DNA of 64,000 nt from Saprospirales bacterium (GCA_002698985.1 PAAY01000061.1:1-64000); one strand, 5' to 3'. Numbered from the stretch's first letter, positions 46,419-55,160 are shown. The notes: generated from the letters alone by a model not told the origin. A program made the numbers and translations.

Positions 46419-47159
46419 ATGAAATTACTCGTTTGCATTTCAAAAGTCCCGGATACCACTGCCCGGGTAGCTTTCACCGACAACAACACAAAGTACGATG
46501 CCAATGGGGTTACCTTCATCATGAACCCCTATGACGAGTGGTATGCCCTGGTGCGTGCCATCGAGCTGGTTGAAAAAGCCGGCGGCACTGTCACCGTGCT
46601 GAATGTCGGAGACGCCTCCAACGATCAGATCGTGCGCAAGGCCCTGGCCATTGGCGCCAACGATGCCATCCGCATCAATGCCGAGCCGACGAGCTCATGG
46701 TTCGTGGCCCATCAGATCGCCAATGTGGCCAAACAGGAAAATTATGACATCGTGTTCCTCGGCAAGGAAACCATCGACTACAACGGCTCAGAAGTTGGGG
46801 CCATGGTTGCCGAGTTGCTGGAACAGCCCTTTGTGAGCTATGCCAGCAAGATGGACATGGAAGGCAACACCGCCACCATCGAGCGTGACATCGAGGGTGG
46901 GGTAGAGGTGCTCCAGGTGGAAACGCCTTTCGTGCTCAGCGCTGCCAAAGGCCTCGCTGAACAGCGCATCCCCAACATGATGGGCATTATGAAGGCCAAG
47001 AGCAAACCTTTCAAGGTCTTGGATCCCGTACCCGTTGAAGAACTGGTTGAAACGGTGTCCTTCGAATTGCCACCGGCCAAAACTGGCGTCAAACTGGTTG
47101 ATCCGGAAAACATGGATGAACTGGTGCGGCTGCTTCACGAAGAAGCGAAGGTGATATAG
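46419..47159 (+). CDS. etfB: Electron transfer flavoprotein beta subunit
   Basis: A 246-residue subunit of the soluble ETF heterodimer that accepts electrons from acyl-CoA dehydrogenases. It opens KLLVCISKVPDTTARVAF and has the AMP-binding region around FLGKETIDYNGSEVGAMVAE. ATG 46419 gives the standard N-terminus, while the open frame starts 31 codons earlier. The alpha subunit gene follows, but 129 bp away, with a repeat block between them, which is unusual for this operon. Confidence 0.94.
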   Translation: MKLLVCISKVPDTTARVAFTDNNTKYDANGVTFIMNPYDEWYALVRAIELVEKAGGTVTVLNVGDASNDQIVRKALAIGANDAIRINAEPTSSWFVAHQIANVAKQENYDIVFLGKETIDYNGSEVGAMVAELLEQPFVSYASKMDMEGNTATIERDIEGGVEVLQVETPFVLSAAKGLAEQRIPNMMGIMKAKSKPFKVLDPVPVEELVETVSFELPPAKTGVKLVDPENMDELVRLLHEEAKVI

Positions 47160-47176
47160 GGCCTGCGGCCGTTAAG

Positions 47177-47273
47177 ATGTTGAAATGTTGAAATGTTGAA
47201 TTGTTGAGTGGCCTCCGGTTGTTTTTTATCAGCCCGGTCAGTTCCTCAAATCCTCTCCCGACGAATGTCGGGA
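47177..47273. repeat. 8-nt array and palindrome between etfB and etfA
   Basis: Four ATGTTGAA-type units (47177-47208) and a TCCCGAC-GAAT-GTCGGGA hairpin (47256-47273) form most of the 129-bp gap between two operon genes. Confidence 0.8.
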
Positions 47274-47288
47274 TCAAATCCTCAAAAA

Positions 47289-48248
47289 ATGGTATTAGTT
47301 TTTGCAGAAAGCGTAAACGGAAAATTCAAGAAAGCTGCCTTCGAGGCGGTTACTTACGGATATAAAACCGCCCAGGTAGTGGGTGGCGAATGTGTAGCCC
47401 TCGTTCTGGGGCCTTCGGAAAACGCCGGTCAGCTCGGTGAATACGGCGCTGCCAAAGTGCTCAGTGTTGCCGACGGAAAACTGGCTCAGTTCGACAGCCA
47501 GGTGTATGCTGCGGTCATTGCCGAAGTGGCCAAACAGCAAGGCGCCAAGGTGGTGGTCATGAGCCATACGTCCACCGGCAAATCATTGCTGGGTCGTCTG
47601 GCTGTTCGTCTCAATGCCGGATCTGTTTCCGGTGTCACCACTGTTCCTTCGGTAAACGACGGGTTCACGGTGAAAAAAGGCGTGTTCTCCGGCAAGGCCA
47701 TTGCCACCTACCGCATCAAGTCCGATGTCAAGGTGCTCTCGCTCATGGGCAACGAATGCCGTCCGGAAAAGACCGGAAGTGCAGTGGCTGTTGAAGAGGT
47801 CAGCGTCCCCGTACCGGATGGCCGCATCAAAGTGCTCGAAGTGAAGCGCCAGGAAGGCACCGTGCCCCTGCCCGAGGCCGAACTGGTGGTATCTGCCGGC
47901 CGTGGCCTCAAAGGCCCTGAAAACTGGGGCATGATTGAAGAGCTGGCCAAAGAGCTGGGAGCCACCACTGCCTGCTCACGCCCCGTTGCCGATGCCGGCT
48001 GGCGCCCGCATCACGAGCACGTCGGACAGACGGGTATCGCCATCCGTCCCAACCTCTACATCGCCATCGGAATCTCAGGTGCCATCCAGCACCTGGCCGG
48101 GGTCAACAACTCCAAGGTCATCGTGGTCATAAACAAAGACCCCGAAGCGCCCTTCTTCAAAGCCGCTGACTACGGCGTGGTGGGTGATGCCTTCGAAGTG
48201 GTGCCGAGATTGATCGAGGCCGTGAAGAAGTTCAAGGCGGCTCATTAG
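47289..48248 (+). CDS. etfA: Electron transfer flavoprotein alpha subunit
   Basis: A 319-residue FAD-carrying partner of EtfB. The C-terminal FAD domain holds [37 protein letters not shown] and the signature [16 protein letters not shown], then [14 protein letters not shown] 47289 ([19 protein letters not shown]) is the family start; the 27-codon extension upstream comes from the spacer. With EtfB it hands electrons to ETF:quinone oxidoreductase, which is not in the window. A terminator follows. Confidence 0.95.
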   Translation: MVLVFAESVNGKFKKAAFEAVTYGYKTAQVVGGECVALVLGPSENAGQLGEYGAAKVLSVADGKLAQFDSQVYAAVIAEVAKQQGAKVVVMSHTSTGKSLLGRLAVRLNAGSVSGVTTVPSVNDGFTVKKGVFSGKAIATYRIKSDVKVLSLMGNECRPEKTGSAVAVEEVSVPVPDGRIKVLEVKRQEGTVPLPEAELVVSAGRGLKGPENWGMIEELAKELGATTACSRPVADAGWRPHHEHVGQTGIAIRPNLYIAIGISGAIQHLAGVNNSKVIVVINKDPEAPFFKAADYGVVGDAFEVVPRLIEAVKKFKAAH

Positions 48249-48270
48249 GGGAATTTCTAAAGAATATGAT

Positions 48271-48306
48271 AAAAGCGACGGAGGGTATGGTTCCTTCGTC
48301 GCTTTT
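48271..48306 (+). terminator. Terminator of etfA
   Basis: AAAAGCGACGGAGG (48271-48284) pairs with CCTTCGTCGCTTTT (48293-48306), one G-T pair, 8-nt loop, followed by TTGTG. Confidence 0.88.
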
Positions 48307-48379
48307 TTGTGTGCTTGTGGCGCGGATATATTGTTGAGAAATAGTGTACCTGACAATTTCGAAAAAAATACCAGCTGTA

Positions 48380-48411
48380 TTTGGATTTAATAGATTCACG
48401 CCTTATGTTTG
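48380..48411 (+). promoter_or_regulatory. Promoter of the heptamer-repeat lipoprotein gene
   Basis: TTTG (48380-48383), a 20-nt spacer and TATGTTTG (48404-48411). The ATG at 48442 is 31 nt downstream, so the transcript would cover that ATG and the heptamer tract. Confidence 0.62.
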
Positions 48412-48441
48412 GTGACATCTTTTAACCAAAACCGATCTGTT

Positions 48442-49214
48442 ATGAAAGCAAAAACCGCTTACCGCTTACCGCTTACCGCTTACCGCTTACCGCTTACCGC
48501 TTAGGCCTTAACCTGGCTTATTCGGTAGCGTTCTTAACCGCTTTGACAATGCTGACCGGATGTGCCAACGACCACGACCCAATCGTTCCCGAAGGAAAAC
48601 CCATCTCCGAGCTTCGACAAGAGATGAAGCAACTCGCCAAATCCGTTTCTGCTGAACTGAAAGCGCAACAACCAGCTAAGACACGTGATGGAAATCGCAG
48701 TGAGACTTGTAATTGTAATTATGAGATTTTGAGTGGTACTCATGCTACACCACCCGAAAATGCAGCAGTGGAGATCGCCTTTTTTTCTACGGAAGAATGT
48801 ACTCCCAATAATCCGTTTGACTGTAGTTATTTTAACGGCCAATATTTTTCTCCGGAAATATGCGGCTCATTTCCTTTGCCCGCAAATTGTTATGATTTCT
48901 GGCAGTCCTATCCACCAAACGGCAGTTTTCAATTTGATTGTTCCATCCCGAAATATGCTCAATTTGATGTAGTGTTGAACTCAAATTATTTCAATCCATG
49001 TCCCAATGGGGATTTTCTTTACTCATCAATTGTTTATCGGATAGTATGTGTTGAAACTTGCGATGAATACTGGTACCTGGCCTATTCAAATCCTGACACC
49101 CTGGTTTTTGACCCTGCGGTTTACGGGCAGACAAACGATCCGAGAGATTGGATTTCTTTGGTCACTTTGACTGAATGTGGATGTAAACCGGTTATAGGAG
49201 GTGATGTTCAATAG
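48442..49214 (+). pseudogene. Lipoprotein gene out of frame by heptamer tract (likely phase-OFF)
   Basis: From ATG 48442 the frame reads MKAKTAYRLPLTAYRLPLTA and stops at TAG 48502-48504 in the last base of the CCGCTTA tract. The main frame, open from 48426 to 49214, has only TTG 48543 or ATG 48549 as starts, just before the lipobox LTGC, which leaves no signal peptide. A tract of 2, 5 or 8 units would join the frames and give MKAKTAYRL, then GLNLAYSVAFLTALTMLTGC, a textbook lipoprotein signal. The mature part (about 218 residues) is Cys-rich (about 13 Cys, including CNCNY and CVETCDE) and AT-rich, of unknown function. It may be a contingency gene, a decayed gene or a sequencing artefact. Confidence 0.7.
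48455..48503 (+). repeat. Seven perfect CCGCTTA heptamers inside a gene
   Basis: Seven identical 7-nt units in a row, free of stop codons in all three frames (each reads as a TAYRLPL cycle). It begins 13 nt after ATG 48442. It is the only perfect multi-unit array among the 7-nt arrays of this window and the only one near a 5-prime coding end. Confidence 0.95.
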
Positions 49215-49229
49215 TCGATCCCACAGAAG

Positions 49230-49262
49230 GCAGCTTGAATCTGCGTTGGCAATTCAAGCTGC
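49230..49262 (+). terminator. Terminator of the lipoprotein gene
   Basis: GCAGCTTGAAT (49230-49240) and ATTCAAGCTGC (49252-49262), an 11-bp stem with an 11-nt loop, then TATTCTT. Confidence 0.75.
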
Positions 49263-49335
49263 TATTCTTATGAAATTTTTATTCCCCTGTGGATCAAATA
49301 AGAACTCTACAGGGAACTTATCCAAATGAGAAAAA

Positions 49336-51654
49336 ATGGAAATTGTATCAAACATTTTTAGTAAGGAAATTAAGTCTGTCTTTCCGGTGATGATTTATTT
49401 ATTTGTACTTACTCATATCACCGGACAAATCAGCGCTCAAGACACTTCTTTTCAATTGATACTTGATGATAACATAACCAGTTTTGGAAATAAGATATAT
49501 ATCAGTCAGGATGGACATGAAATGTATCTTTGGCACAGATATGGGTCTGCAGGTATAGGTTGGGGGTTCAATTTAATCCCATTGAAGGATAGTCTGGCTG
49601 GAAATTTTGTTTCCTATGAAATAGGTAATTCTATTCAGTATTCAGCAGTACACGCAAAACACTATTATTTTGCCAATGATAACCTGTTTGTAGCCTTGGG
49701 GCCAATTTCTTCTCCACTAAGCGATGCTTTCCTGAAAGTAAATTTGAAAGATGGAATTGCGTTCATGAAGAGGTTTCCGGCTGAAGCTTCATTGGCCGGT
49801 TCAATTGATGGTCAGTCAATTTTTTTTGCGGCTCCATTCAGTCAATACTCAACCCCGGTTGGATACCAGAAAGGTATTCAATTTGGACAGGCAGATCTTG
49901 ACCTGAATATTCAGTGGATAAGGTCATTTGAGATAAGCAGCTCACTGATTGATAGTTTGGAAGACGTCGGCCTTCCAAAATTGGTTACTCATTCGTCCGG
50001 ATATTATTACTGTCTTTGGAATATCTCTGATGGATTTAACCTACATCCTTGTGTCTTAAAGTTTGATACAGAAGGCAATGTCGTATCCGGCCAGATCATT
50101 GTGGGCGGTGGTTATTATGATGACATTAAAGCCGCTTCAGATGGAGTTTATCTTACGGGTAGTGTTGACACAATTATAACTGACCAAAAATCTAACAATC
50201 ACCTTTTGCTGACCAAAGTGGATTTGGATTTGAATCCCCTGTGGTCAAAGGTATATTTTGCTGAATCATTCAAGATGCGGCAAGCATCGCTGAGTTTGAT
50301 CGATGACACCTTTCCGGTTGTTGCTTATTCCACGTTTGGTTATTTCCCAACCATACTTGCTAGACTCGACCAAGATGGAAATATTACTGAGCAAAAAGGA
50401 TATCCTTTGTATTCGCCACTTATAGGTGTCTTGCCAGATGGAAGTTTGGTCCAACTATCTGTATTGTGGAATCAAGGTAATGTAAAAACGATTGTTTCAA
50501 AAACAAAGTCAGATGGCAGCATCGATGGTTGTCCTGTTTTTCCAACCTGCCTGAATTATTTGCCCCGTTCTTTTGATACTTCTCCACTTTCATTTTCTGA
50601 AATTCAGGTAGGATTCAGCTATACTGAAATGGTGCAATTGGCAATTGACAGTACGCCTGTCCTTCTGCATGATTATTGTGATATCCCAATGCCACCTTCA
50701 GGAGAGTTCCAGGTTCAGGATACTATTTGCAATTCCCAACCAATTATGGCATCAGGGCAGCAAAACATCAATGCTCATGGAATAAAATGGAACCTGGTTG
50801 GTCCCGGCCTTGATACGGCATGGCTTGATTCTCAGTCGGTTTATTTTGTGCCAGATGTTCCGGGAACATATATGCTCAGCCAGACAGTATGGCATCTTGG
50901 ATGCAGCGTTTCTGATACTTCAATAATAACAGTTTTACCTCCTTTGTCAATTGGATTGCCTGCTCAAAGCAAGTTATGTAATCCTCCAGGAATTTTAAGT
51001 TTAGATACAAGTCGCCCCCTCACCAACCTCACCTGGAGCACAGGTGAGACTACTCATTCGATTGAAATTACGACAGGCGGCCATTACGCTGTCACTGCCA
51101 CCGATGGCTATTGTACTGCAACTGATAGCATCGATGTAGTTTTTGTCTCTGAAACACTCGGAGGTCAGCCGCCGCTGGAATTGCCACCAGATACAACCGT
51201 ATGCCGGCAACACCTCCCATACATGCTCTCACCACAGAGCAACTTCACGGATTCTTTTCTGGTCAATGGCCGTTTGCACGTCAATACTCCGGCTGAGCTA
51301 TTCCGGCCGGGTGAATACGAAGTAGCTGCACTCATCGAGGGGTGTGCATTTCCTGATACCTTTCAGCTCGACACCAGCGCCTGCCATGTCAAGGTATATT
51401 TCCCAAGCGCCTTTAGTCCCAACGGCGACGGCATCAACGACGAATACAAGCCCCTGGCCGGAAAAGATGTAGAAATGCTCGAGCTGTGGATTTTCGACCG
51501 GTGGGGCGGCTTGCGGCACCACAGCAAAGGAGCCTTAGGCAGTTGGGACGGGAGGGGTGCGCCTGAAGGAACCTATGTAGCAAAACTAAAATTCAGGAAT
51601 CTCCTCACGGGGTTTGAAGAGATGCGAGAGGCTGACTTTACCTTGTTAAGGTGA
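49336..51654 (+). CDS. Secreted CHU_C-type T9SS protein
   Basis: A 772-residue exported protein. The signal peptide ends near ISAQ (residue 36). The first 430 or so residues form repeated beta strands (a propeller-like pattern with GDSLQL-like turns). Ig-like modules follow, and a C-terminal gliding-associated domain (VYFPSAFSPNGDGINDEYKP, LWIFDRWGGL, GTYVAKLKFRN) of the CHU_C family, a type B T9SS signal. Up to about position 51000 the DNA is AT-rich, and after that it matches the GC-richer housekeeping genes, which suggests a variable front joined to a shared secretion tail. Function is otherwise unknown. Confidence 0.85.
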   Translation: MEIVSNIFSKEIKSVFPVMIYLFVLTHITGQISAQDTSFQLILDDNITSFGNKIYISQDGHEMYLWHRYGSAGIGWGFNLIPLKDSLAGNFVSYEIGNSIQYSAVHAKHYYFANDNLFVALGPISSPLSDAFLKVNLKDGIAFMKRFPAEASLAGSIDGQSIFFAAPFSQYSTPVGYQKGIQFGQADLDLNIQWIRSFEISSSLIDSLEDVGLPKLVTHSSGYYYCLWNISDGFNLHPCVLKFDTEGNVVSGQIIVGGGYYDDIKAASDGVYLTGSVDTIITDQKSNNHLLLTKVDLDLNPLWSKVYFAESFKMRQASLSLIDDTFPVVAYSTFGYFPTILARLDQDGNITEQKGYPLYSPLIGVLPDGSLVQLSVLWNQGNVKTIVSKTKSDGSIDGCPVFPTCLNYLPRSFDTSPLSFSEIQVGFSYTEMVQLAIDSTPVLLHDYCDIPMPPSGEFQVQDTICNSQPIMASGQQNINAHGIKWNLVGPGLDTAWLDSQSVYFVPDVPGTYMLSQTVWHLGCSVSDTSIITVLPPLSIGLPAQSKLCNPPGILSLDTSRPLTNLTWSTGETTHSIEITTGGHYAVTATDGYCTATDSIDVVFVSETLGGQPPLELPPDTTVCRQHLPYMLSPQSNFTDSFLVNGRLHVNTPAELFRPGEYEVAALIEGCAFPDTFQLDTSACHVKVYFPSAFSPNGDGINDEYKPLAGKDVEMLELWIFDRWGGLRHHSKGALGSWDGRGAPEGTYVAKLKFRNLLTGFEEMREADFTLLR

Positions 51655-51731
51655 GGTTCAAAGGGCTGGAGTGCATTCCGGCGCTGATGTAAAGGCCATT
51701 TCAAAATCGAATTACAGGAATAAATAAAAAA

Positions 51732-51792
51732 CAGGAGCTAACCGAAAGTTAGCTCCTGTCTTTATCAGGCGCTGACTTCCAGTCGGCTCCTG
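51732..51792. terminator. Tandem terminator hairpins between convergent genes
   Basis: Two 27-nt hairpins in a row. 51732-51758 is perfect (CAGGAGCTAAC, loop CGAAA, GTTAGCTCCTG) with A-runs on the left for the minus strand. 51766-51792 is a related imperfect copy. Both resemble 35510-35536. Confidence 0.82.
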
Positions 51793-51810
51793 AATTGAAA
51801 AATATCTGAA

Positions 51811-52833
51811 TCAGTTAAACAAACTGTCGTAATTGCCGCTGCCTCCGCTTCTTTCCTGCTTTTCGGGTTTGGAGTCGAAGCTGCTGAGGTCGAGGGTGTC
51901 GGAGGAGGTCTGGGAAGCAGGTTGGAGCAGCATCAGGGTGCTTTCCTTTTCCCACTTTTCCAGCATTTTCAGGCCTTCTTCCTGGAAGACGCCCTGCTGA
52001 AGGTCGATGGTGTCCATCAGGCTGGCGGAGACCTCCATGAAGCGCTCCATTTCACCGATCTTGTTGGCCACGTCGTCGGCGATGTTTTCCAGCGCCATGT
52101 CGAACATGGCCCGTTTGTCCGGATCGCCGGAGATGACGCTCATGGCCGATTTCATGGCGGAGTGGCTGGTACGGATGATCTTGCGCTCCTGCTCTTTCAT
52201 CTTCACCTGGTCGCGGGTGTCTTCGAGCAGGATTTCCGCATTCTTGTACATCTTGTCCAGGATGCGGTATAGCACCTGCATTTTGTTGAAGAGTTCCTGG
52301 TACTTTTCGTTGGAATCCTGCATGCGGGCGGCCTTGCGGGTGGCCAGCACCACCTGGCTTTCGTTGTTCTGCTTTTTGGCTACACTGGCCAGCTTCAGGT
52401 TGTTGTCAATTTCCTCCTTGTTGTTCTTGATGAGGGTTTCCAGTTTGCGCATCTGGCCCTTCAGGTTGCCAATTTGCTTGCTCATCTTGGCCAGGTTGTT
52501 TTCCAGTTCTTCCACATAGCTTTTGAGAATGCCAATGGGGTCGATCTGCACGAAGAGGCCGGTGAGCCAGCGCATAGCACTTTTGTACATGTACCAGATC
52601 AGGTTGCGCATTTTCGGATCCACGATGACGTACACGATGGCTGCCAGCGCCATCAGCATCAGGGCCAGGTAGAGGGTGTTGGCCGCCAGGCCGATGAGAA
52701 CAGGCATGAAAGTGTACAGGAGGTAACCCCCTCCAACGACCAGGGCGATCAGGAAGATGGCGCCGGTGATGCCTTCCGGTCTTTTCCAGAATGATTTCTT
52801 CTGTTGGAGGTTTGGAGGTGCTATGTCGGACAT
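51811..52833 (-). CDS. Membrane-anchored coiled-coil protein
   Basis: A 340-residue protein with two or three N-terminal membrane helices (about residues 23-43 and 45-70) and a long alpha-helical coiled-coil body (about 105-290) rich in Lys, Glu, Gln, Asn and Met. A Ser-rich tail ends it (SGGSGNYDSLFN). The layout resembles PspA/IM30-like or ESCRT-III-related helical proteins fused to a membrane anchor, but I see no diagnostic motif. No signal cleavage site. Downstream ends at the tandem hairpins. Confidence 0.75.
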   Translation of the reverse strand: MSDIAPPNLQQKKSFWKRPEGITGAIFLIALVVGGGYLLYTFMPVLIGLAANTLYLALMLMALAAIVYVIVDPKMRNLIWYMYKSAMRWLTGLFVQIDPIGILKSYVEELENNLAKMSKQIGNLKGQMRKLETLIKNNKEEIDNNLKLASVAKKQNNESQVVLATRKAARMQDSNEKYQELFNKMQVLYRILDKMYKNAEILLEDTRDQVKMKEQERKIIRTSHSAMKSAMSVISGDPDKRAMFDMALENIADDVANKIGEMERFMEVSASLMDTIDLQQGVFQEEGLKMLEKWEKESTLMLLQPASQTSSDTLDLSSFDSKPEKQERSGGSGNYDSLFN

Positions 52834-52873
52834 TGCTGAGAATTTTTTTTGTGACTGAATAAACGAGGGAACG

Positions 52874-52895
52874 GGCCGAAATTAAGTCATTTCGG
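52874..52895 (-). terminator. Hairpin after folD
   Basis: GCCGAAAT (52874-52881) and ATTTCGGC (52888-52895) with a 6-nt loop, 74 nt past the folD stop on the minus strand. No T run, so the role is uncertain. Confidence 0.4.
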
Positions 52896-52968
52896 CTTGT
52901 TCGCCGCACCTGTGCCACGGAATTTAAGACGAGTACAAGAAGCAACGGGATAAATGCACGCCTTCCAA

Positions 52969-53850
52969 TCAGCGATACACCTCCTTTCTGTTGGCTTTGA
53001 GGGTGTTCAGCAAGAGTGATGTTACGGTCATCGGTCCCACACCTCCCGGCACTGGGGTGATGAAGCTGCACTTCGGTGCCACCTCGTCGAAAGCCACGTC
53101 GCCGACCAGTTTGTAGCCTTTTGGCCGGTCGGGAGCTTCTACCCGGTTGATGCCCACATCAATCACCACGGCGCCTTCTTTAACCATGTCGCCTTTCACA
53201 AACTCGGGAATGCCGATGGCGGCAATGATGATGTCGGCTGAACGGGCAAAAGCGGGCAGGTCCTTGGTGCGGCTGTGGGTCAGGGTCACCGTGCAGTTGC
53301 CGGTTTTGGATTTGCGGGAGAGCAATATGCTCATCGGGGTGCCAACGATGTTGCTGCGACCGATGACCACGGCGTGCTTGCCGGAGGTCTCGATGCCGTA
53401 GCGCTCCAGCATTGTCAGAATGCCGTAAGGAGTGGCGGGCAGGTAGCAGGGCAGTCCCAGCGCCATGCGGCCCACGTTGACGGGGTGGAAACCGTCCACG
53501 TCTTTGCGAGGATCGATGGCCAGGGTGATCTTTTCTTCGTTGATGTGCTTCGGCAAGGGCAACTGTACGATGAAACCGTCTATGTCATCATCCTCGTTCA
53601 GCTGCTGAACCAGTTCCAACACCTCATCTTCGGAAACATCGGCAGGCCGCCTGAGCAGGGTGGACTTGAACCCCACCTTCTCACAGGAGCGCACCTTGTT
53701 GCGAACGTAAACCGCCGAAGCGGGATCATCTCCCACCAGCACTGCCGCCAGGTGGGGAACTTTTTTGCCGGCAGCTTTGATTTTTTCAACCTCTGCGGCT
53801 ATTTCTTCTTTGATGGTTGCGGATAGGGCTTTGCCGTCAATCAGTGTCAT
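52969..53850 (-). CDS. folD: Bifunctional methylenetetrahydrofolate dehydrogenase/cyclohydrolase
   Basis: A 293-residue enzyme that interconverts 5,10-methylene- and 10-formyl-tetrahydrofolate. Family features are [17 protein letters not shown] (with the catalytic Lys in the folate site), the [12 protein letters not shown] stretch, the NADP-binding [14 protein letters not shown] and the terminal [15 protein letters not shown]. Start ATG 53850 gives [17 protein letters not shown]; the frame runs 17 codons further upstream but without family similarity. The gene stands alone between spacers. Confidence 0.95.
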   Translation of the reverse strand: MTLIDGKALSATIKEEIAAEVEKIKAAGKKVPHLAAVLVGDDPASAVYVRNKVRSCEKVGFKSTLLRRPADVSEDEVLELVQQLNEDDDIDGFIVQLPLPKHINEEKITLAIDPRKDVDGFHPVNVGRMALGLPCYLPATPYGILTMLERYGIETSGKHAVVIGRSNIVGTPMSILLSRKSKTGNCTVTLTHSRTKDLPAFARSADIIIAAIGIPEFVKGDMVKEGAVVIDVGINRVEAPDRPKGYKLVGDVAFDEVAPKCSFITPVPGGVGPMTVTSLLLNTLKANRKEVYR

Positions 53851-54167
53851 TGTTCCGGGTTTGTTGAAGTGAATTTTGGTATGTGTTTCTTCGAAAAACA
53901 ACAGCCAGACCCCGCTGGCCTGAGAAGCGGCTAAGATACCAAAATTGTAAACCTGCCAATGGGGCGAGGAAATGACTTAGGTCAGTGGGGTTGAGGAACT
54001 GAAGAACTGAGGATCATACCAAATTGCCAGAGAGCTAGTATTTCCTAAACTCAGCCGCAGGCGGATTAAACTCTGCCGTCAGGCAGACTAAACTCGGCGC
54101 AGCCGCTTAAACGTTCGCCGTAGGCGGACTAAACTCGGCGCAGCCGCTTAAACCCGCCGTAGGCGGA
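53851..54167. other. 317-bp gap dominated by a hairpin array
   Basis: After the folD start region (53851-53990) there are two 8-nt units (GAACTGAA-type, about 53996-54011), then the hairpin array 54046-54174. No gene is visible. Confidence 0.65.
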
Positions 54168-54174
54168 CTAAACC
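54046..54174. repeat. Array of six small hairpins separated by TAAAC
   Basis: Six units of 19-22 nt each begin AAAC and each contains a small hairpin: GCCGC-AG-GCGG-type, CTGCC-GTCA-GGCAG, CGGC-GCA-GCCG (twice) and CGCC-GTA-GGCG (twice). The stop codon of the minus-strand gene at 54168 is read from the last unit. Confidence 0.8.
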
Positions 54175-55160
54175 TTAGGAATTCCCGATTGAGCGTTTTC
54201 CTGGGATCTCACCGGACTGTACTTCAAAGGCAGCATGCAGTTTGCGACGGAGAAAAAGAGGAATCCTTCATTCTTGCCGGTCACGCCCAGGAGGTTGTTG
54301 ATGGTTTTGAGAAGAAAATAGACCTGGTTGCGGTAGTTGCCGGTTTTACTGGCAGGCGATTCGTTGAGGGCCAGGAAAAGGCGGGAACAGACGACAATCC
54401 AGTTGGTGTATGCCTTGTCGTCGAGGTCGTGGTGTTTTTGAATCAGCTCCCAAAGAGCAGTGTGGTAAGATTCCAGCTCGGCTCCATGGATGGCGAGTAG
54501 CCGTTTGTAGCCAGCCTGCATGTTGTGGATGTCAGTCGCATTGAAAGATTGGTCGTCGAGCCAGCGCTTATAGGCCCAGGCGTTGAATTTGCCTACCTCC
54601 TCCAGGTTGGAACCGGAAGCATACATCAATCCAAAGTGCAGCTTGGTGGCCAGGTTTTGTGCTTCTTCACGGGCATTCAGGGCGCCGCGGGCTTTGAAAT
54701 AATTGAGCGCAATGGAAGCGGCTTCCTGCAGCAGCTGAGTTACGGCATCCAGCTGTAGAAATCTGGGGAAAGAGCGCTCCAGGTCATTGTAGGGCATGAA
54801 AGTCAGGCTGTTGTTGGGCAGCCATTTGTTTTCCGAAGGAAAAACCTGGGGATAACTGGGCTCCAGCCGCATGGAAGGTTTTGAAGAAAAATAGTGATCG
54901 AAATGATCCCGGATATGTGGTTTGAGAATGGTTTCGAGAATTTTTACATCGCCTTTGAAGTGCAGGCGGATGTGGGGGCCACGGTCCCAGTGGCGGGAGA
55001 AAAAGAAGTTGGAAGCGATGCCGGCCTGGAGGGTGACGTCGGTGAGGGGTTTGACCGCTTCGGCAAGAAATTCTTCCCAGGGTTCATTGTAGAAAAGGCA
55101 GGTGGTTAGCCACCGGGGTGTTTGCGTGTTCGTCATAGTATCACAGTTCTTGTCTTTCAT
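54168..55160 (-). CDS. Orphan lanthipeptide-dehydratase C-terminal (SpaB_C/thiopep_ocin) protein
   Basis: A 330-residue soluble protein that reads as the elimination domain of split LanB-type dehydratases. It starts WLTTCLFYNEPWEEFLAEAV, and SRHWDRGPHIRLHFKG carries the typical FFxRxWDxGPHxRLRxxG pattern. The last part has YTNWIVVCSRLFLALNE. In split systems this domain removes glutamate from Ser/Thr-glutamylated peptides. No glutamylation (LanB N) gene, precursor peptide or cyclase is within the window, so partner and product are unknown. ATG 55160 or 55136 may start it. The final residues come from a repeat array. Confidence 0.78.
   Translation of the reverse strand: MKDKNCDTMTNTQTPRWLTTCLFYNEPWEEFLAEAVKPLTDVTLQAGIASNFFFSRHWDRGPHIRLHFKGDVKILETILKPHIRDHFDHYFSSKPSMRLEPSYPQVFPSENKWLPNNSLTFMPYNDLERSFPRFLQLDAVTQLLQEAASIALNYFKARGALNAREEAQNLATKLHFGLMYASGSNLEEVGKFNAWAYKRWLDDQSFNATDIHNMQAGYKRLLAIHGAELESYHTALWELIQKHHDLDDKAYTNWIVVCSRLFLALNESPASKTGNYRNQVYFLLKTINNLLGVTGKNEGFLFFSVANCMLPLKYSPVRSQENAQSGIPKV

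Noticed and set aside
48543-49214. Simple lipoprotein gene starting at TTG 48543 or ATG 48549
   Set aside because: A start directly before the lipobox leaves no signal peptide, and the frame continues upstream through the heptamer tract, so the locus is described as an out-of-frame gene instead.
54046-54174. CRISPR-like array
   Set aside because: Units are 19-22 nt hairpins with a 4-5-nt constant part, not 25-40-nt identical repeats with unique spacers; no cas genes.
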